DNA from: Bacillota bacterium
GTDB taxonomy: Bacteria; Bacillota; Bacilli; Alicyclobacillales; SLC66
Length of the DNA: 5,577 nucleotides
Assembly: GCA_021820825.1 (NCBI GenBank)
Contig: JAKADD010000191.1
Coordinates: 1 to 5,577, forward strand
Direction of reading: 5' to 3'
Positions 4,954-5,577 of this stretch are shown in pieces. The position numbers and the translations under genes were made by a program. A model generated the notes under the pieces. The model was not told where the DNA came from. It saw only the letters and a program-made list of their open reading frames with translations, and made no database searches. Each line of letters opens with the position of its first letter. Within the stretch, counting starts at the first letter, position 1.

Positions 4954-5577
4954 CTAGATGGTCTGGAGGTGCGTGTAGAAGTGTGCGATCGTCCGCAGAC
5001 CACGCTCAAAATTGGCCAGCGAAAAATGTTCATTGGGAGCATGGAAGTTTTCGTCGGGCAGGCCAAACCCCATCAACACAACAGGCGTGTGCAGGAGGCG
5101 GTCAAATACTTCCACGATCGGTATTGAGCCTCCCATACGGGTGTAGTAAGGCGCAACGCCAAAACCAGCCTCATAACTGGCTGCTGCTGCGGCGATGGCG
5201 GGTGAATCGAGATGGGTGACGAAAGGAAGCCCGCTATCGTAGCGCTGAACGCTGACTGTGACGCCAACTGGAGTATGCGACTGTATGTGCTCCGTGATCA
5301 GATCCAGGATGCGGTCCGGAGTCTGGCTGTTCACCAGACGGCAGGTGATCTTGGCGTGTGCGGCGGCGGGAATTACGGTCTTGGTTCCTTCGCCTTGGAA
5401 GCCTCCGTACACACCGTTTATTTCCAGGGTGGGGCGCGCCATATAGCGTTCGATGGTTGAGTATCCGGGTTCTCCGTGGAGGGCGGTCAGCCCGAGCGCT
5501 GTTCGGTACGCGTCGTCATCGTGCGGGAGGGCAGACAGCGCCGAACGTTCCTCAGCGCCGAGCGGCTGTACGTCATC
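4954..5577 (-). CDS. M20 family dipeptidase, N-terminally cut by window edge
   Basis: The C-terminal 207 residues of a zinc-dependent M20/M25/M40 family metallopeptidase of the cytosolic dipeptidase (carnosinase-like) group, which hydrolyses dipeptides or related amide bonds. The frame is open to the window end at 5577, so the ATG at 5442 is internal; the piece before it (LHGEPGYSTIERYMARPTLE) reads straight through as family sequence. The rest follows the family: NGVYGGFQGEGTKTVIP and AHAKITCRLV of the dimerisation (lid) domain, TRMGGSIPIVEVF, VVLMGFGLP, and the late metal-ligand motif HAPNEHF, with its first histidine codon at 5040-5042. Full-length relatives run to about 450 residues, so over half, including the first zinc ligands, lies outside the window. 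The gene converges on ctaB. Exact substrate unknown. Confidence 0.93.
   Translation of the reverse strand, partial: DDVQPLGAEERSALSALPHDDDAYRTALGLTALHGEPGYSTIERYMARPTLEINGVYGGFQGEGTKTVIPAAAHAKITCRLVNSQTPDRILDLITEHIQSHTPVGVTVSVQRYDSGLPFVTHLDSPAIAAAAASYEAGFGVAPYYTRMGGSIPIVEVFDRLLHTPVVLMGFGLPDENFHAPNEHFSLANFERGLRTIAHFYTHLQTI

Noticed and set aside
4827..5219. Open frame on the + strand from the last repeat into the dipeptidase gene, including an AAGGAG (4868-4873) 10 bases before GTG 4884
   Set aside because: It is antisense to the conserved M20 coding sequence, runs through the long hairpin, and shows no protein family features.

Overview
The window looks like chromosomal DNA of a moderately GC-rich Bacillota bacterium, most likely an aerobic member of the Bacillales or Alicyclobacillaceae. 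The reasons are strong purine-rich ribosome binding sites, GTG starts, a LipL-type octanoyl amidotransferase (a Bacillota lipoate-relay enzyme), a CtaB heme O synthase, and an N-terminal rhodanese plus metallo-beta-lactamase protein of the kind seen in bacilli. The family level is inferred from protein style only.

Layout. Positions 1-951 (+) hold the C-terminal three quarters of an MFS sugar/metabolite porter cut by the window edge. Then follow three + strand genes with modest gaps that may be one operon: a small DUF423 membrane protein (1094-1456), a rhodanese-like plus MBL-fold protein (1564-2673), and lipL (2726-3577). A 221-base AT-richer gap with a candidate extended -10 promoter precedes ctaB (3799-4725, +). 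Between ctaB and the convergent, partial M20 dipeptidase gene (4954-5577, -) lies a 228-base non-coding stretch. It holds four tandem 28-bp self-complementary repeats (4744-4855) and, separately, a 45-base hairpin with a perfect 12-bp GC-rich base (4886-4930).

How the genes fit together. LipL moves octanoyl groups from GcvH to the E2 subunits of 2-oxoacid dehydrogenases. CtaB makes heme O for terminal oxidases. Both support aerobic central metabolism. The rhodanese-MBL protein belongs to a sulfur/persulfide-linked superfamily, but by eye it lacks both the rhodanese cysteine and one metal-binding histidine, so its chemistry is probably changed or lost. The transporter and dipeptidase are ordinary nutrient uptake and peptide turnover functions.

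Most of the window is ordinary housekeeping sequence. The features most worth a second look are the palindromic tandem array with its neighbouring long hairpin, and the doubly altered rhodanese-MBL protein. I do not see a complete novel multi-gene system here.
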